DNA from: an uncultured Planctomycetaceae bacterium
GTDB lineage: Bacteria; Planctomycetota; Planctomycetia; Pirellulales; Pirellulaceae
NCBI GenBank assembly: GCA_903863885.1
Contig: CAIPEB010000395.1
Span: forward strand, 1 to 64,000
Direction of reading: 5' to 3'
DNA length: 64,000 nt
Each line of letters begins with the position of its first letter. The stretch's first letter is position 1. The notes beneath the pieces are model-generated. The model ran no database searches. It saw only the letters and a program-made list of their open reading frames with translations, and was not told where the DNA came from. A program made the position numbers and the translations under genes. This document shows, one piece after another, positions 28,901 through 36,404 of this stretch.

Positions 28901-30775
28901 GCCGACACCCGCCGAGAAATAAGCAACGTACCGATTCACGCCCGCGTAACCGGCCGCCGCGCTGTCGGTGAACTTGTCGTCCCGATCATTGCCCGCCGAC
29001 TGGACGCTCACCAGATTCAGCCGATTCGGCTGCGATGCGTCCGACAGAAACTGATCGATGGCCTGTGTCTCGTCGCTGTACGCGCCGAACCTGGCGTCCT
29101 CGGTGCCCGTGCTGCGATCCGCCATCCACAGCGAGAGTTTGTCTTCGATGCCGTTGCCGTTCAAGTCCTCGTTGTTCGGACCGCTGGTCACGAACGGGCC
29201 GCCGTTGAAGTTCTCCGTCGTCGCGAGTTGAGACCAGCCGAAGTCGTAGTTGTAACCGTGGTTGGTGATATTCAATCCTGCAGCGTCGGCGTCGCTGATG
29301 CCGAAGTCGGTCGTCACCGGGAAACTGACGATATTCGAGGACGGAGCAAATCCGAGTGCATCGGGGTTCGTGCCCGACCCCGCAATCGTTCCTGCGACGG
29401 CCGTCGCGTGGTTGCTGTAGATCCCCGTGTCGGTCCCGGGGATCGTCGCACGGCCCGTCAGATCCTGGTGCGCGATGCGAACGTTGGTGCCGCCCGTGAC
29501 GTCGATCGTGCCGTTGCCGTTGGTGTCCTCGGCGGGATCCAGAACGCCGTTACTGTTGGTGTCCTCGCTGGGATCCAGGACTCCATTGCTGTTGGTGTCC
29601 TCGCCATCATCCAGAACGCCGTTGCCGTTAGTGTCCTCGGTCGGATCCAGGACGCCGTTGCTGTTGGTGTCCTCGCTGGGATCCAGGACGCCGTTGCCGT
29701 TCACATCCTCGGTTGCTGTCGGTTCGCTCGCTTCGATCACGCCGACTTTGATGCCCGTGCCGGTCAGGTTCAGGCCGCTGCTGCCGCCGGTAATCAGCGT
29801 GTCCGCATTCGCACTCTTGATCGAACTGGCACCGCTGGTCTGGAATACCTGGGGCTGCAGATAAGGATGAACGCCGGCACCGTAGTAAGTCACGTCCGCC
29901 GACAGCGCAACGGCCTGGCCCGCCAGACCGACCGAGTTCAAAGGCGTGCCGGCCGTGAATTGAAAGACGTAACGGCCAAGTTCGCTGGAACGCAGCGAAT
30001 TATGCACGAGTCCCGTGACTGTATTCGAGTCAAGCAGCGCGCCGGTGATACCCGAACCGATCAAATTGTAGTACGTCAGCGCAGCGGTTGTTCCCGCCGT
30101 AAAACCGGCTCGAGCCGCAGGCGGCGGAGCGGGGATTCCCGCCTTGGCATCGCCCGTGTCCCACGTCACTGCGTCGTAATTGAATTCCAAATCGACGTCG
30201 CCGGCCGCCCGGTCCGAGCGATCGATCAGCACCAGCTGGAAGCTGGCGGTCGGCGTGGCCTTCTGGGAGTACGAACCGACATTCGTCCAGTTGACCGCAT
30301 ACGCGGGCCGAGGCGTGTCGGTTCCGTTGATGCTGACGGTCACCGTCCCCGGGCCATAACTGACCGTTCCCGCCCCGTTGCTTGTGTCCACGTCGGCCCA
30401 GAAGGGCGCAATCACCGGGTGGTTCGTCGTCGAGATCGACTCGCCCGTGTAATTCGCAGCCGCCGCATCAAGCGAGACGTTTCCGTCGTTGTTGACATAC
30501 AGACTGGTGTAATTCGTCCCAAAGAAATTGAACGTCATTCCCACGGGCACGGCGGCGGGAGTTGAACCGTTGTCTCCGGCCGCCAGTGGAGTGAAGGTGA
30601 ATCCCGCGGTGCGCACGGCGGTCATCAGCTGCCGCGTCTCGAGACTCTCGAACGTCAGCGCCCGTTGGTCTTCACGTGCCTGCAATCGCCGCAGGTTTCG
30701 AGCGCGCCGAACGGTGCGGATCCCATTGCTTCGGCTCCGTCCGGAAAACAAAAAACGAGAAATCCGCGACCACAT
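22964..30775 (-). CDS. Giant secreted subtilase-like protein with NIDO, PPC, cadherin-like and FG-GAP modules
   Basis: A 2603-residue extracellular or surface protein. The N-terminus is long, basic and ends in FESLETRQLM (42-51), the planctomycete export-type signature. Domains in order: NIDO-like (about 55-290, VIAPFWADVDTSNGAGTV); S8 subtilase-like (about 335-760) with His456 in SNHATAVAG, Asn596 in QSAGND and Ser723 in DGTSMAA, but Glu348 where the Asp is expected; a six-fold 12-residue Ca-binding-like repeat inside it (356-427); PPC (about 930-1045); Ig-like modules; FG-GAP-like GDFDGD repeats; a Thr/Ser linker; three cadherin-like modules (about 1939-2221, SQITIQAKDALG); an Ala/Thr linker; and more FG-GAP repeats. 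ATG at 30775 has AAGGAG 7 nt upstream. Function is probably surface adhesion or protein processing. Confidence 0.85.
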   Translation of the reverse strand: MWSRISRFLFSGRSRSNGIRTVRRARNLRRLQAREDQRALTFESLETRQLMTAVRTAGFTFTPLAAGDNGSTPAAVPVGMTFNFFGTNYTSLYVNNDGNVSLDAAAANYTGESISTTNHPVIAPFWADVDTSNGAGTVSYGPGTVTVSINGTDTPRPAYAVNWTNVGSYSQKATPTASFQLVLIDRSDRAAGDVDLEFNYDAVTWDTGDAKAGIPAPPPAARAGFTAGTTAALTYYNLIGSGITGALLDSNTVTGLVHNSLRSSELGRYVFQFTAGTPLNSVGLAGQAVALSADVTYYGAGVHPYLQPQVFQTSGASSIKSANADTLITGGSSGLNLTGTGIKVGVIEASEPTATEDVNGNGVLDPSEDTNSNGVLDPTEDTNGNGVLDDGEDTNSNGVLDPSEDTNSNGVLDPAEDTNGNGTIDVTGGTNVRIAHQDLTGRATIPGTDTGIYSNHATAVAGTIAGSGTNPDALGFAPSSNIVSFPVTTDFGISDADAAGLNITNHGYNYDFGWSQLATTENFNGGPFVTSGPNNEDLNGNGIEDKLSLWMADRSTGTEDARFGAYSDETQAIDQFLSDASQPNRLNLVSVQSAGNDRDDKFTDSAAAGYAGVNRYVAYFSAGVGGGPAGWYSVVSTGATVAPGSDGNSGAGYDSLPSAGTTSKNAIVVGAVNGSSSSNVAAFSNWGPTDDGRIKPDLVADGTSVFSTTATSNSAYGSLDGTSMAAASVSGTVALLTEYYNRLGIEGGNPTSATMKALLIHTATDLYQTGPDYRSGWGLVNALGAANMLTRLSVPPVAGVDGIELGTPGPAGATYTVNLDEKHSFSATLVWTDPAGTGVNLADPALATDPAASDLFNDLDMTITAPDGTIYRPWVLNPSSPSATATTGDNSVDNVEQIRMVTKATGVYTIRVTGAAAQAFSLLYSGSAQVLDAMEPNDTIATASFLGSNDNVAIQALTIHDAQDRDMFRITAHQTGKLVVNAVYDPANGDLNVRAVDKNGNTLADSDDANPGHLVFPVVGQQTYYIEVSSLAGATNAYSLEIESFAAPQVDFVDLPPTDLDDSTVLNDTGTSQRDDITNRLEADILIEADLSDYAADNITVLDATGAAQGGPGVAVEVFVNGKSIGFADPVAGSESTLFRYTFAQAQLPVQQFPSEYGGWLHYVKGAVTVLDGQKDANSNAASAKGRSLLSSPLQLVIDNVAPSVSIEGVVSDGTTATGGLPASLAGLVTSKNLPTFTGQTEAGAMVRLWTDGATITPAVIDASDTLQGISSVVSATGQWTIATRVGLNDPVVSTSRDGLRQIAVTAEDLAGNVSQPAFRDIFLDTQGPQVTDVRVTDDPTTETDESAISLLTGKGLVGPTPQIKSITISVSDLPIRDSNFLYGALSTLARDGSPVGASYVRLVGNSGSTIAVQQVIIGLPAAVAAVTDATTFTGQAANFDGSPVLSTTDDTYNGWVLDFTSGALVGQRGVVVDYIGDTRTFVFNAGTFSAAPSADDTFRLSNPGDANTQPAVGTIELQFAQPLPDDRYRIIVSNQICDPAGNSLTSSSTTTGATEITIAQFTLDHQAEIGVWSRGRVYLDTNGNRVFDTSDADPTQRDVVLTVGSLTDFAFSGNFPNGNTADGYDKVAVYGKTSTGFRFLIDYTNDGITDLNVPAPGASTGMPVAGDFAPASPGDELGLFTGKDWLFYQSPVSALTDPVRVSSDISGYPFVGDFDGDAAADLGTWNPGSNTVSLSISSAGGGVANSITSGAVTATHTFAIEAGYPFSGTLDRPVAADMDGDGIDDLGLWVPDRSGMTPSDTGEWYFLVTSGKPLTDRILATANTEIGSAIQFSAAPFGNDIFAKFGDRQALPLAGNFDPPLVAGSSSTSSTSTTTSTTKTTTQTTGTGAATTPTTPATPATTTPTTTTSTTTTPTTTTSTTTTPTTSTSTTAASATIRVTAIADIDVNEDAAARVLDLSKSFTHSQGKTLTYSIKANTNSTLVEPTLTGSQLQLAFKANLSGKSQITIQAKDALGVVATDTFEIRVAAANDAPQKAAEIADVAAVEDSNLSAIDLSGVFRDVDGDTLTYSVSGNSNTALITARVQGSQLLLSLNNDRSGSSQIRIRATDSSGQFAEETFQVQISPVNDPPVASSVATQVNAKQNGLPQVFDLGNVFADPDGSPLRYSVVSQSGSLVLTDVRGSCLMLTIRKQLFGDDSIIVRATDSSGAYADHTFQIHVAQTISAAASKAASTITPAATATAATTTAVPKTTTTTVTNAATAIATTAAATRAASTGTTAGSNGSTGTVISAAAAKIAATKSVAASAAATSASTVLVGPAAIGVRTSSGITMDTHGNGSVSPQPSGGDLVLPAFGLTTDYVIAGRVVENSRTTAGTSDRLIAYGRSGNNYRWLVDFNGDGAADKTFTEKSGFAGAGVPIVGNFDGNAGNGDEIGLFTGSQWYLDRDHDFLISDETPLSSAMAGKPVAGDFDGDGLEDLATWNASLSRLQLSLSSAAGGGAANAARQGRVEATSTIQLPTGVAPIGLLDRLFAGDFDGDGIDDLGIWTSPTTAKSTSAVDRWSLALSGGKSTLAGLTEIAARRASFVLYTLPSSGEPIVGHLGS
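24981..25070 (-). repeat. 30-bp tandem repeat in Thr/Ser linker of giant protein
   Basis: Three near-identical 30-bp units (GTGGTTGTGGAAGTAG... in plus-strand reading) encode TTTTSTTTTP-like decapeptides inside a longer Thr/Ser-rich region (about 24980-25190). Confidence 0.8.
29495..29710 (-). repeat. 36-bp tandem repeat, six units, encoding EDTNGNGVLDPS
   Basis: Six in-frame units of 36 bp (residues 356-427). Each encodes a variant of E-D-T-N-G/S-N-G-V-L-D-P-x, with Asp/Asn at positions of an EF-hand or dockerin-like calcium loop. The run lies just after the subtilase strand that should carry the catalytic Asp. Confidence 0.9.
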
Positions 30776-31276
30776 GGCTCGCTCCTTCGATAGTCCCTCG
30801 AGTTGCACGTCCGTGGAAACGCCCCGCGGAAAGACAGCGCCAAGTCCGTTTCCGTCGTTAACGTCCGCCTTAAGGTAAGACTGGTAAGCAGGAGCGTCAA
30901 CCAAACGGCGCGCTTGCCCGCTTCAAGTTCCGCGAAGGGGCGTTTCTCTCATGTCAGGATTCCCTGGTCAACCTAGTTTGTACAAACTTCGGAGAGTTTG
31001 TGAAGCCTAGGAGGCTCGGATCGAGCGGGAAGAGTCTTTGTTCTGCGCAGAGTGGGCTTGGTGTGGTCGCCCAGAGCAGAGAGCGGATTGAGAGCGGATT
31101 TTGCTTACCAGTCACCGATCGCGCAGCAACGATCGGGTGTCAGGCAATCGACAAGGCCCGGAGAGAATCGGGCGAGAAGAGATGCCGGATGCCGGTAGGC
31201 CAAAGCTGGATTGGTGTTTGTTTTGCTCCGGACTCCAGACTCCAGACTCCAGACTCCAGACTCCAGACTCCAGACC
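30776..31276. other. Intergenic region with promoter of giant gene and repeat copy E
   Basis: About 500 bp between two minus-strand genes: the start of the giant subtilase-like gene and the stop of the BBP7 gene. The left part must hold the giant gene promoter; a TTTGTACAAAC palindrome lies near 30976. No gene is convincing. The composite repeat occupies 31181-31275. Confidence 0.55.
31181..31275 (+). repeat. Composite dispersed intergenic repeat, copy E (most complete)
   Basis: GATGCCGGATGCCGGTAGGC, then TGGATTGGTGTTTGTTTTGC, then seven tandem seven-base units (TCCGGAC once, then TCCAGAC). The middle block is shared with copy F and partly with copy B. The array ends 1 bp before the stop codon of the BBP7 gene. 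Confidence 0.88.
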
Positions 31277-32602
31277 CTAAAACCGCACTTCAGCTCGTGC
31301 GACGGGGCCGTCGAAGACCATGGTGTCTTTGCAATTATTGTACGTGCCGCTCTGCACGGATCGGATGAACTCTTCGTTGCTGACAATGTTGTACCAGGCG
31401 CTGACCATATAGCCGGCCGAGAGCATGAACCGCTCGCGGGGGCTTCTCCAGCCGAGGCCCAGTTCCAGGTCGAGAATCGGAACGATGCGGTCGTCTGTCC
31501 ACGACGTATTTGCAACGGTTCCGGCGAAGTTGTCCTGCTGGGTAAACGTCGAACTGAATTGACCGGTCACGAAACTGGCATAGCCGCGGCCGTACACCAG
31601 GAAACCGCAGCGCTGGTTTCGTCGCTCGCCTTCAAGTCCGAGCCGCAAACCGGCTCCCTTGAAGTTGATGGACGTGTTCATGTTTTCAATCGTCACAGCA
31701 TTGGAGAACTGCGCGCTGAAGTCCTGGTCGAGTTGTGCGTAGCGGGCGCCGAGCACGAAATCGAGAGTCTGATACGGGCCCGTGTAATTCGGCACCATGC
31801 CGCGGTACTCGAGATCACCCATGATGAGCGTCAGCGAACTGTTGGCGCTCGCGTCGAGAAACCCCGCGTGGGCTGCCGGCGTTCCGGGATGAAACACGAG
31901 CGATTCCAGCACGCCGCCGCCCGGCAGCGCTTCCACCGAGTTGTTCGTGTCGGCCTTGAGGTACGTGACCATTCCGGCCCATTCACCCATCGGAGTCATG
32001 CGGACTCCCAGGCCGGCGCGGAAGCCCGGCGTGTAGGCGGGGTTCGTCCCGGAGACCGGTCCGAGCGGCACCGGCGAATCGGGCAGGGGAATTACGGCAC
32101 CACTGACCGGAATAGCGTAGTCCGTGATCGCACCGCCCGATGGCTGCAGAAACATGATGTCTCCATACAACCGCACGCGGTACGCGGGTGTCTGGTTGTA
32201 TCCGGGCGTTGCATAGGGCGATGCCGGAGCGGCCAGCGTCGGCGGGCATGGCGTCGCATAGGCAGGCGGGCATTCCGGCGGACAAGTGTAAGGATCAAAG
32301 TTGACCGAAGGCGCCGTCAATGTCGGCAACGCGGGCAGCGTCCCCGATCCCGTCGCGTCCGTGTAGCTCGGCACAGGCACAATCGGCGCGGATTGCGGCG
32401 CGGCGGGGGTCGTAGTGGTTGCGCGGGGCGTTGTTGTCGTGGTTCCCTGCGCGAGCTGCACGGCGCTCTTGGATGGTCCCGAGACCGTCGTGACATCGCG
32501 CTGCGTCAGGCGTACACGCGGTTGGGCATGAACCGAGGCAGCGATCAGCAGACAGGCCGCAAAGCACGCGGTCACCGACAGACGCTTAGGCCTTGCAATC
32601 AT
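31277..32602 (-). CDS. BBP7-family outer-membrane beta-barrel protein
   Basis: A 441-residue protein with a clear signal peptide (LSVTACFAACLLIAASVHAQ, residues about 8-27) and a Thr/Pro-rich stretch up to about 130. The rest is a predicted beta barrel: alternating strands such as VRLYGDIMFLQPSGG, GFRAGLGVRMTP, LDFVLGARYAQLDQDF, GFLVYGRGYASFVTGQF and ELGLGWRSPRERFMLSAGY. The sequence ends AEVRF, with the C-terminal Phe expected for BAM-dependent barrels. This matches the BBP7 family expanded in planctomycetes, whose function is unknown (porin or adhesin-like). The ATG at 32602 (MIARPKRLSVT) is chosen for the signal peptide. Confidence 0.87.
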   Translation of the reverse strand: MIARPKRLSVTACFAACLLIAASVHAQPRVRLTQRDVTTVSGPSKSAVQLAQGTTTTTPRATTTTPAAPQSAPIVPVPSYTDATGSGTLPALPTLTAPSVNFDPYTCPPECPPAYATPCPPTLAAPASPYATPGYNQTPAYRVRLYGDIMFLQPSGGAITDYAIPVSGAVIPLPDSPVPLGPVSGTNPAYTPGFRAGLGVRMTPMGEWAGMVTYLKADTNNSVEALPGGGVLESLVFHPGTPAAHAGFLDASANSSLTLIMGDLEYRGMVPNYTGPYQTLDFVLGARYAQLDQDFSAQFSNAVTIENMNTSINFKGAGLRLGLEGERRNQRCGFLVYGRGYASFVTGQFSSTFTQQDNFAGTVANTSWTDDRIVPILDLELGLGWRSPRERFMLSAGYMVSAWYNIVSNEEFIRSVQSGTYNNCKDTMVFDGPVARAEVRF

Positions 32603-32835
32603 GGTAGATGAGCCGATTCGAGGAGATGGTCGGAAAAATCGTGGCGGGGGAATACCAAAGGCACAGACTGGAGTCAAGTGCAACGCACGTGAGTTCGGCA
32701 GGATGGGCAAGTCGCGGCCTGCAGGCAAAGCGAAGTCTGCCCGGAAGAAGGTTGCCCTGATTGCAGCGGCCCGTTTCGCTCCTGTCTGGCGCCGGCCATC
32801 GAATAGGCAACCGGTTCGATAGAGTTTCGGCCGCT

Positions 32836-33507
32836 TTAGCGTCGGACCTGTCGGGGCTCGCGGAAACGGCTTTCAGTCCACGGATCGCCGCGATCGTGGT
32901 AACCGGCACGTTCCCAGTAGCCTGAGCGATCCTCGGCGGCCAATTCGATGGCGCGAATCCACTTCGCGCTTTTCCACGCATAGAGTCGCGGAACCACTGC
33001 ACGAACCGGACCGCCATGCGCGGCGGAAATCGGCTGGCCATCGTGTGTGTCGGCCAGCAGCACGTCGGCTTCCAGAAAATCGCCGAGTGGCAGATTGGTC
33101 GTCCAATCGCGGTCGCACGCGTGGAGAATCACAAAGCGTGCCCCGTCGAGAACACCCGCCTGATCGACCAGGAACCGGGCCGAGACTCCTTCCCAGAGAT
33201 TGCCCAGCCGGGACCAGCGTGTGACGCAATGGAAGTCGGCGAACACCTTGACTCGCGGCAACGCGCGGAATTGTTCCAGCGTCCAGCGCTGCGGATGTGC
33301 CACAAGCCCGAATACCTCGAGCGTCCACTGTTCGGGCGAGAATTCGGGAGTTCCGCTTGCGTCCAGTACGGGCCACTTGCGGGTGCGAACCTGGCGTGGC
33401 GGCAGCCGCTCATCGCGTTGCGTGTCGGGGCTGACGATGACATCGTCGGGCAGCCCCGCCGGGCCGGGCGCTTCGTCCCACTGGTACTTTTCATCTCTTG
33501 CCCGCAC
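32836..33507 (-). CDS. Sulfite-oxidase-like molybdopterin oxidoreductase
   Basis: A 223-residue molybdenum-cofactor protein of the sulfite oxidase/MsrP fold. The molybdenum-binding Cys is C94 in FADFHCVTRWSRLGN. Other cofactor contacts are in SAAHGGPVRAVVPRLYAWKSAKW. The N-terminus lacks a Tat signal and there is no haem domain or dimerisation domain, so it is a short cytoplasmic form. Substrate is unknown; the family includes sulfite, methionine-sulfoxide and nitrate-like reductases. It starts 22 bp after the stop of the threonine aldolase gene in the same direction, so the two are probably one transcript. Confidence 0.88.
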   Translation of the reverse strand: MRARDEKYQWDEAPGPAGLPDDVIVSPDTQRDERLPPRQVRTRKWPVLDASGTPEFSPEQWTLEVFGLVAHPQRWTLEQFRALPRVKVFADFHCVTRWSRLGNLWEGVSARFLVDQAGVLDGARFVILHACDRDWTTNLPLGDFLEADVLLADTHDGQPISAAHGGPVRAVVPRLYAWKSAKWIRAIELAAEDRSGYWERAGYHDRGDPWTESRFREPRQVRR

Positions 33508-33529
33508 GAGCCACTCTCCATCGAACGCA

Positions 33530-34591
33530 TTACCTGCGGGAAACGCTGCTCAACCGTTCAGCACATTGCCGGATGATCTCGCCCGCTTTCCGAACCTGCT
33601 TCGAGTCCACATCCAGGTGCGTCACGGCGCGGATCTTGGCGGGACTGATCGACAACATCAGCACGCCGGCCTGCTGCAACGCGGCCATGAAGTCGGTTGC
33701 CGAACCGAGTGCCGGATCGACTGCGAAAATCACCATGTTGCTCTCGACCAGGTCCGGAACGAGCTTCAGTCCGGGCGAGTTGCGAATAGCCTCGGCAAGA
33801 ATTCTCGCGTTGGCATGGTCCTCTGCGAGCCGGTCGCGATGGTGTTCCAAAGCGAACAGCGCGCCTGCCGCGATAACGCCGACCTGCCGCATTCCTCCGC
33901 CGAAGAGTTTGCGATGTCGCCTTGCCTCGCGAATCAGGTCCCGGGGACCGGCCAGCGCCGAACCAACCGGCGCGCCCAGCCCTTTGCTGAAGCAGACGCT
34001 GACCGTGTCGAAGTGCTTCGCCCATTGCTCCGCGGCGATGCCGGTTGCCGCCACGGCATTGAACAATCTGGCCCCGTCCAGATGCGTGCGCAGGCCGTGG
34101 GACTGTGCCCAGCCGGTGATCGCTTCGACGACCGGATAGGGCTGGACACGGCCGGCCCCGCGGTTGTGCGTGTTCTCCAGACAGACCAGCCGCGTTCTGA
34201 CGAGGTGGTCATTCTGCGGGCGAATCAGATCCTCCAATTGCGCAAGCTGCAGCACGCCATGTTCACCCTCGACGGTTCGAGCAACAACGCCGCTGAGCTG
34301 GGCGAAGGCGCCCTGCTCGTAGTTGTAGATATGGCAGCCGGATTCGCAGAGGAACTCGTCTCCGGGGCGGCAGTGCAGACGCACGGCAATCTGGTTCGTC
34401 ATGCTGCCCGACGGCATGAAGATGGCAGCTTCCTTGCCCAGCAACTCGGCCGTTAACTGCTGCAGACGTTCCGCGGTCGGGTCGATATCGATTACGTCAT
34501 CGCCAACCTCGGCCTCGGCCATCGCCGCGCGCATGGCCTTCGTGGGACGTGTGACCGTGTCGCTGCGAAGATCAATCGTTTCCGGTTTCAT
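33530..34591 (-). CDS. ltaE: Low-specificity L-threonine aldolase
   Basis: A 353-residue PLP enzyme of fold type I that cleaves threonine or allo-threonine to glycine and acetaldehyde. It starts MKPETIDLRSDTVTRPT, the classic family opening. The active-site His is near HIYNYEQG, the cofactor Asp is in THLDGARLFN, and Lys203 in SVCFSKGLGAPVGS forms the Schiff base. Length matches the family. It leads a likely two-gene unit with the sulfite-oxidase-like gene and is divergent from the his genes. Confidence 0.94.
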   Translation of the reverse strand: MKPETIDLRSDTVTRPTKAMRAAMAEAEVGDDVIDIDPTAERLQQLTAELLGKEAAIFMPSGSMTNQIAVRLHCRPGDEFLCESGCHIYNYEQGAFAQLSGVVARTVEGEHGVLQLAQLEDLIRPQNDHLVRTRLVCLENTHNRGAGRVQPYPVVEAITGWAQSHGLRTHLDGARLFNAVAATGIAAEQWAKHFDTVSVCFSKGLGAPVGSALAGPRDLIREARRHRKLFGGGMRQVGVIAAGALFALEHHRDRLAEDHANARILAEAIRNSPGLKLVPDLVESNMVIFAVDPALGSATDFMAALQQAGVLMLSISPAKIRAVTHLDVDSKQVRKAGEIIRQCAERLSSVSRR

Positions 34592-34967
34592 GACACTGAA
34601 GTACCTCGGCGGTGAACTGAACTCTCGACCGATTATAGGGGAGGCGGTGCGGCACAGCGATGTGTGAGCCGGAGAGCGGGGCCGGATGCCGAAGCCGGAT
34701 TGGTGTTTGTCTTCCTCCGGACTCCAGACTCCAGACTCCGGACTCCGGACTCCGGACTCCGGACTCCACGCTTTTGTCCTGCGGCGGGCCGGAGGCCTCC
34801 AGATCCGTCGTTTTTTCAGGATTTTTGTCCGGCCTTCCCACTCGCGGTTGTCGCGAACAAAATATCACGGACTTGCGTCGTATTGGTAGTCAACGAGAAT
34901 CAAGGCTTCCTGCCGCAATTTGCCGGCTTTGCCAGCGTTCAGCCCATCGCGTCCGGAAAGAGAGTTT
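34592..34967. other. Divergent spacer with repeat copy F and hisD leader
   Basis: About 375 bp between ltaE (minus) and hisD (plus). Copy F of the composite repeat occupies 34681-34769. Further right, TCGCG-GTTGT-CGCGA forms a small hairpin at 34842-34856, flanked by ATTTTTGT and ACAAAAT arms, which could belong to a leader or regulatory structure of the his genes. No gene is seen. Confidence 0.5.
34681..34769 (+). repeat. Composite dispersed intergenic repeat, copy F
   Basis: GCCGGATGCCGAAGCC, then GGATTGGTGTTTGTCTTCC, then eight seven-base units mixing CTCCAGA and CTCCGGA. Shares its middle block with copy E almost exactly. Confidence 0.85.
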
Positions 34968-36329
34968 ATGTCCGTCGATCCGTCGCCGCTGCAAATTCAA
35001 CGCATCGATGCCCGCAGGGAGAATGTGCAAGCGGCGCTGGAGTCCTTGCGGGAGCGGATGAGTCCGCGGGGCAATGTGGTCAGCGAGCAGGGACGCCGCC
35101 GGACGATCGAAGTATTCGGCGAGGAGTTGACGCCGCAGGAGGTGGTTGAGCGGATCTGCGCCGAGGTGCGGCAGTCCGGCCTGGAGGCCGTGCTGAGATA
35201 CAGCCGCAAGCTGGATAAGGCCGATCTGGGACCGGGCGACCTGCGCGTGAAAGCCGAAGAGCTCGAGCGGGCGCACGCTGCGGCGCGACCGGAATTTCTC
35301 GCCGCCGTGCGGCGGATTCGCGAGAACATTCTCGAATTTCAGCGGGCGATCCTGCACTCCGACAAGACGGTCACTCGCCCGGGTGTGATGCTGCAGCAAC
35401 GTTATGTGCCGCTGCAGCGGATCGGCGTATGCGTCCCCGGCGGCGCGGCCGCTTATCCCTCGACCGTCCTGATGACGGCCGTATGCGCGCAGGCCGCGGG
35501 GGTTCCGGAAATTGCCGTTATCGCGCCGCCCACGCAGTTCGGCGCCAATCATCCGGACGTGCTGGCCACATGCCGGGAGATCGGCGTGACGGATGTCTAC
35601 CGTGTGGGCGGAGCTCAAGGCGTTGCCGCGCTGGCTTATGGCGTCGAGGGTCTGCCGCAAGTGGACAAGATTGTCGGGCCCGGCAATCTGTTTGTCGCGC
35701 TCGCGAAGAAACATGTCTACGGCGAAGTCAGCATCGATTCGATCGCCGGACCCAGCGAAGTGGTGATTATTGCCGACGAAACAACCCGCCCGGATTATGT
35801 GGCCGCCGACATGCTGGCCCAGGCCGAGCACTCACCCGGTGCCAGCCTGCTGGTGACCTGGAGCGAAGGCGTGCTGAACGCGGCCGCCGCGGAACTGGCC
35901 CGGCAGGTTGCGAAGCTGTCCCGAAGCGACGTGACGGCTCAGAGCCTCGAGTCCTTCGGCGCGCTGATTCTGGTGCGGGACGAAGCGGAAGCCTGCCGCA
36001 TCACGAATTACATTGCACCGGAACATCTGCACGTCGCGATGAACGACGGCCAGCGGCTCGTGCCTCAATTGCGCAACGCGGGCGCCACGTTTGTGGGAAA
36101 TTACTCGCCCGTGGCGTTGGGGGACTATTTCGCAGGTCCATCCCACGTGTTGCCCACGGGCGGAACGGCTCGCTGGGCCTCAGGCCTGACTGCCAACGAT
36201 TTCCTGCGAGGCAGCAGCGTGATCTCGTACACTCAGGACGCCCTTCGCGGGGCTGCGCCCGATATCCAGTTGCTCGCGGATCGGGAGGGCTTGACTGCCC
36301 ATCGCGCGAGCGTTGACATTCGCCTCTGA
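34968..36329 (+). CDS. hisD: Histidinol dehydrogenase
   Basis: A 453-residue zinc enzyme catalysing the last two steps of histidine synthesis (histidinol to histidine with two NAD). Family motifs: VPGGAAAYPSTVLM, DIYRVGGAQG-type VYRVGGAQGVAALAYG, VGPGNLFVALAK, SIDSIAGPSEVVIIAD, the acid/base pair Glu-His in YIAPEHLHVAM, and FAGPSHVLPTGG. The ATG at 34968 (MSVDPSPLQIQRI) has GGAAAGAGAG upstream; an earlier in-frame start lacks one. hisC follows after 75 bp and hisB after a further 100 bp. Confidence 0.96.
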   Translation: MSVDPSPLQIQRIDARRENVQAALESLRERMSPRGNVVSEQGRRRTIEVFGEELTPQEVVERICAEVRQSGLEAVLRYSRKLDKADLGPGDLRVKAEELERAHAAARPEFLAAVRRIRENILEFQRAILHSDKTVTRPGVMLQQRYVPLQRIGVCVPGGAAAYPSTVLMTAVCAQAAGVPEIAVIAPPTQFGANHPDVLATCREIGVTDVYRVGGAQGVAALAYGVEGLPQVDKIVGPGNLFVALAKKHVYGEVSIDSIAGPSEVVIIADETTRPDYVAADMLAQAEHSPGASLLVTWSEGVLNAAAAELARQVAKLSRSDVTAQSLESFGALILVRDEAEACRITNYIAPEHLHVAMNDGQRLVPQLRNAGATFVGNYSPVALGDYFAGPSHVLPTGGTARWASGLTANDFLRGSSVISYTQDALRGAAPDIQLLADREGLTAHRASVDIRL

Positions 36330-36404
36330 CCGGGCCGGTCGGTTCCAAGCAACCGTTCCGCTCCCTTTTCATTCCTGCATCGAAATCCAAATCGCCCAAT
36401 CATC

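Noticed and set aside
26219-30565. Two long plus-strand open frames opposite the giant subtilase-like gene
   Set aside because: They reflect the strong codon bias of the minus-strand gene; no family signature appears.
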